From assembly GCA_028287785.1 (NCBI GenBank), contig JAQBOZ010000019.1:1-64000 (forward strand): a stretch of DNA of 64,000 nt, in the 5' to 3' direction. The translations under genes were made by a program, and so were the position numbers. Positions 62,183 through 64,000 of this stretch are shown here, piece by piece. The notes under the pieces are model-generated. The model had not been told where the DNA came from and did not search any database. It saw nothing but the letters and a program-made list of their open reading frames with translations. This stretch comes from Chlorobiota bacterium. GTDB lineage: Bacteria > Bacteroidota > Ignavibacteria > OLB7. How positions within the stretch are numbered: the first letter of the stretch is position 1; each line of letters begins with the position of its first letter.

Positions 62183-64000
62183 CAGCGTCCCTCCATCACA
62201 ATCATCGTCAGTGTCTCCATCGTTCCGCCGCTCCTGAGTTGGTAATAGTAGACGCCATCCGGAATATCGCCGGGCTCCCATCTGACCTGATGCTCGCCCG
62301 CCCCTTCCATCCCATCCAGCAGCGTGGCAACCACCCGGCCGCGGGCATCGAACACCCGGAGGCTTGTTGCGCCCTCCCGTTCCAGCGTGAAGCTGATGGT
62401 GGTGAACGCGCCGCATGGGTTGGGGCTGTTTCCGCCGAGCATGGCCGAACCGGATGCCGGAGGAACGCGGTCGCGCGATTCCCTGACACCGGAGGCCGCG
62501 CTCTTGGTCCAATGCCCGAAATAACAGGAAGATCTTCTTCCGATGCTGGTGAAGTTCCCGCCGGCATACAGCTCCATCTCATCCGCCGCCAGCGCGTAGA
62601 TCTCACCGGCAGTGTAGTCGAGCGAGGGGGCCGCGCCGATATTCCGCCACGTGGTCCCATCCCAGCGGATCAGCCGCTCCGATCGCACATCGGCGAGCGT
62701 CGAGAAGTTCCCGCCGATGTAGAGATCCTCCCTGCCGACCGCGATGGCATAGATCGCGCCGCCGCTGAAGACGCCGAAGCCGCCGGACCATCGCGTCCCG
62801 TCCCACCGGGCAAGGTTTCTGATGGTGGTATCCGCCGTGGCCTGAAAATCACCGCCGACGTAGACCTCGCCGTTTCTGCCGGCCGCCACCGCGAAGATGC
62901 TGTTGTTGAATCCCGCCCCCATCGCCCGCCACGCCGTCCCGTCCCAGCGGATGATATTCTCCGAGGAGACGCCCCCCGCGGCCGGGAAATATCCCGCCAC
63001 GTAGAGATCGGCCCCATAGGCGGCGAGCGACGTAACGTAGGTGAACTGCGGCCCGCCGCCGACGCCGCCGGCCATCGAGTTCCATGATCCCGAGGAGATA
63101 TTCCATCGGGCGATATGGTTCGACCGGACGCCCCCCGCCGTGGAGAAGCCGCCGCCGGCATAGAGGTCATCCCCGATGATCGCCACGGCGTAGGCATACG
63201 GAACGCCGCCGCCAAGCCCTTCCCTCAGCGCCGACCATCGGGCGCCGTCCCAGTGGGCGATGCCGTTGACGGCAAGATCGCCGACCTTCGTGAACTCGCC
63301 CCCGACATAGGCGCCACCGTTCGTGTCGACCGCGATCGAGCGAACCACGCCGTTGAACTCCTCCCCCACCGGAAGCCATTGCTCCCCATCCCAGTGTGCG
63401 ATGTTCCCCGTGCGAAGCCCGCCGACCACCGTAAACGCGCCGCCGATATAGATATCCCTCCCACGCATCCCGATGGCATATACCTGGCCGTACACGCCGT
63501 TGCGCGAATCGCTTCCAAGCGATGACCAGACATTGTTTCCATATGATGCGATAAACCGGGAGGATCCCCCACCGGCGGTTGTGAAGTCCCCGCCGGCATA
63601 CAGAGCATTCCCCCCGGCCGCCAGAGCGCGGATGAACCCATTGGCGCCGTTGAGCTCCCCGGCTCCCAGCGTGCTCCACCTGCTTCCGTCCCAGCGGGCG
63701 ATGTGCGTCATCGACGCATCGTTCAAGCTGTTCCTCGTGAACTCACCGCCGATGAAGACATCACTTCCCATCGCCACGATGCCGTGAACGGGGCCGTTCA
63801 GCGCGATGGCCGGCCCCCTCCAGCCCCCGCCCGCCGACCAGATGGCGAGGTTGCGCGATGCCCTGCCGCCGGCACTGGAGAACTCTCCGCCGGCCCAGAG
63901 ATCGCCCCGGCTGTCGAACGCCAGCGCGCTCACAAGGCCGTCCATGCCGTTGCCGCCGGTGGAATCCGTCAGCGCGCTCCACCCGCCCGATTCGCTCCAG
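62182..64000 (-). CDS. Giant T9SS propeller-repeat protein, first in cassette (N-terminus outside window)
   Basis: The frame is open at base 64000, reading WSESGGWSALTDSTGGNGMD at the edge, so only the C-terminal 605 or so residues are in the window. Ten repeats are seen here (WAGGEFSSAGG, FIGGEFTRNSL, YAGGDFTTAGG, YIGGAFTVVGG and others), with WD-x-x-R/A-W between them. The end is a T9SS domain: SPNPCGAFTTISFTLEREGA, GEHQVRWEPGDIPDGVYYYQ and a terminus MEGR. Its stop overlaps the next gene's start by one base (TGATG). Confidence 0.9.
   Translation of the reverse strand, partial: WSESGGWSALTDSTGGNGMDGLVSALAFDSRGDLWAGGEFSSAGGRASRNLAIWSAGGGWRGPAIALNGPVHGIVAMGSDVFIGGEFTRNSLNDASMTHIARWDGSRWSTLGAGELNGANGFIRALAAGGNALYAGGDFTTAGGGSSRFIASYGNNVWSSLGSDSRNGVYGQVYAIGMRGRDIYIGGAFTVVGGLRTGNIAHWDGEQWLPVGEEFNGVVRSIAVDTNGGAYVGGEFTKVGDLAVNGIAHWDGARWSALREGLGGGVPYAYAVAIIGDDLYAGGGFSTAGGVRSNHIARWNISSGSWNSMAGGVGGGPQFTYVTSLAAYGADLYVAGYFPAAGGVSSENIIRWDGTAWRAMGAGFNNSIFAVAAGRNGEVYVGGDFQATADTTIRNLARWDGTRWSGGFGVFSGGAIYAIAVGREDLYIGGNFSTLADVRSERLIRWDGTTWRNIGAAPSLDYTAGEIYALAADEMELYAGGNFTSIGRRSSCYFGHWTKSAASGVRESRDRVPPASGSAMLGGNSPNPCGAFTTISFTLEREGATSLRVFDARGRVVATLLDGMEGAGEHQVRWEPGDIPDGVYYYQLRSGGTMETLTMIVMEGR

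Overview
The window is a high-GC bacterial chromosome segment that looks like a member of the FCB group (Bacteroidota, Chlorobiota, Ignavibacteria or Kapabacteria-like lineages). The reasons are: at least seven secreted proteins ending in type IX secretion (T9SS) type A sorting domains with the 'YPNPF' signature; starts that often lack a Shine-Dalgarno; the order zapA - 6S-like RNA - rny; a ComEC without a beta-lactamase domain; and a DUF4402 protein. There is no rRNA, confident tRNA, CRISPR array, insertion sequence or prophage. The lineage assignment is an inference from gene content.

Left part (1-13000). A partial repeat protein with tandem 'NYPNP' units is followed by a small T9SS cargo protein, a 1.35 kb non-coding decayed stretch and a DUF4402 protein. 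Then come a diacylglycerol glucosyltransferase, a PhyH-family dioxygenase, and two coupled secreted amidohydrolases that carry three amidohydrolase-like domains, only one with an intact metal site. A thioesterase and two small secreted proteins end this part.

Middle (13000-42000). This is mostly housekeeping: ddl, acs, an HU protein with a histone-H1-like tail, pgeF, comEC, an Nfu-type Fe-S scaffold, an MFS transporter, a sugar-nucleotide epimerase, purD, a GT4 glycosyltransferase, an M24 peptidase, guaB, an orphan nuoE, rny, a 6S-like RNA, zapA, lptB, and an htrA-type protease that overlaps lptB. Among these sit small secreted proteins of a PsbP-like kind, an apparently catalytically dead polysaccharide-deacetylase relative, and a T9SS cargo protein with a Rieske-like domain that has lost its histidine ligands.

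Right part (41000-52600). A GT2 glycosyltransferase overlaps an outer-membrane-barrel-like protein. Two adjacent SAM methyltransferases follow, then a large lower-GC T9SS protein, a small AtpZ-like membrane protein, a DnaQ-Cho (exonuclease plus GIY-YIG) fusion, a two-domain PsbP-like lipoprotein, a 126-bp tandem repeat and a ComF-type phosphoribosyltransferase.

Right end (52600-64000, minus strand). Four consecutive giant paralogues (about 900-1330 residues, the first cut by the window edge) form one apparent operon joined by TGATG and ATGA overlaps. Each has a signal peptide (where visible), a shared N-terminal segment, 14-21 propeller-like repeats of roughly 50 residues and a T9SS sorting domain. 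With the intergenic palindrome family (6009, 26744, 33533, 52587), this cassette is the most distinctive content of the window.
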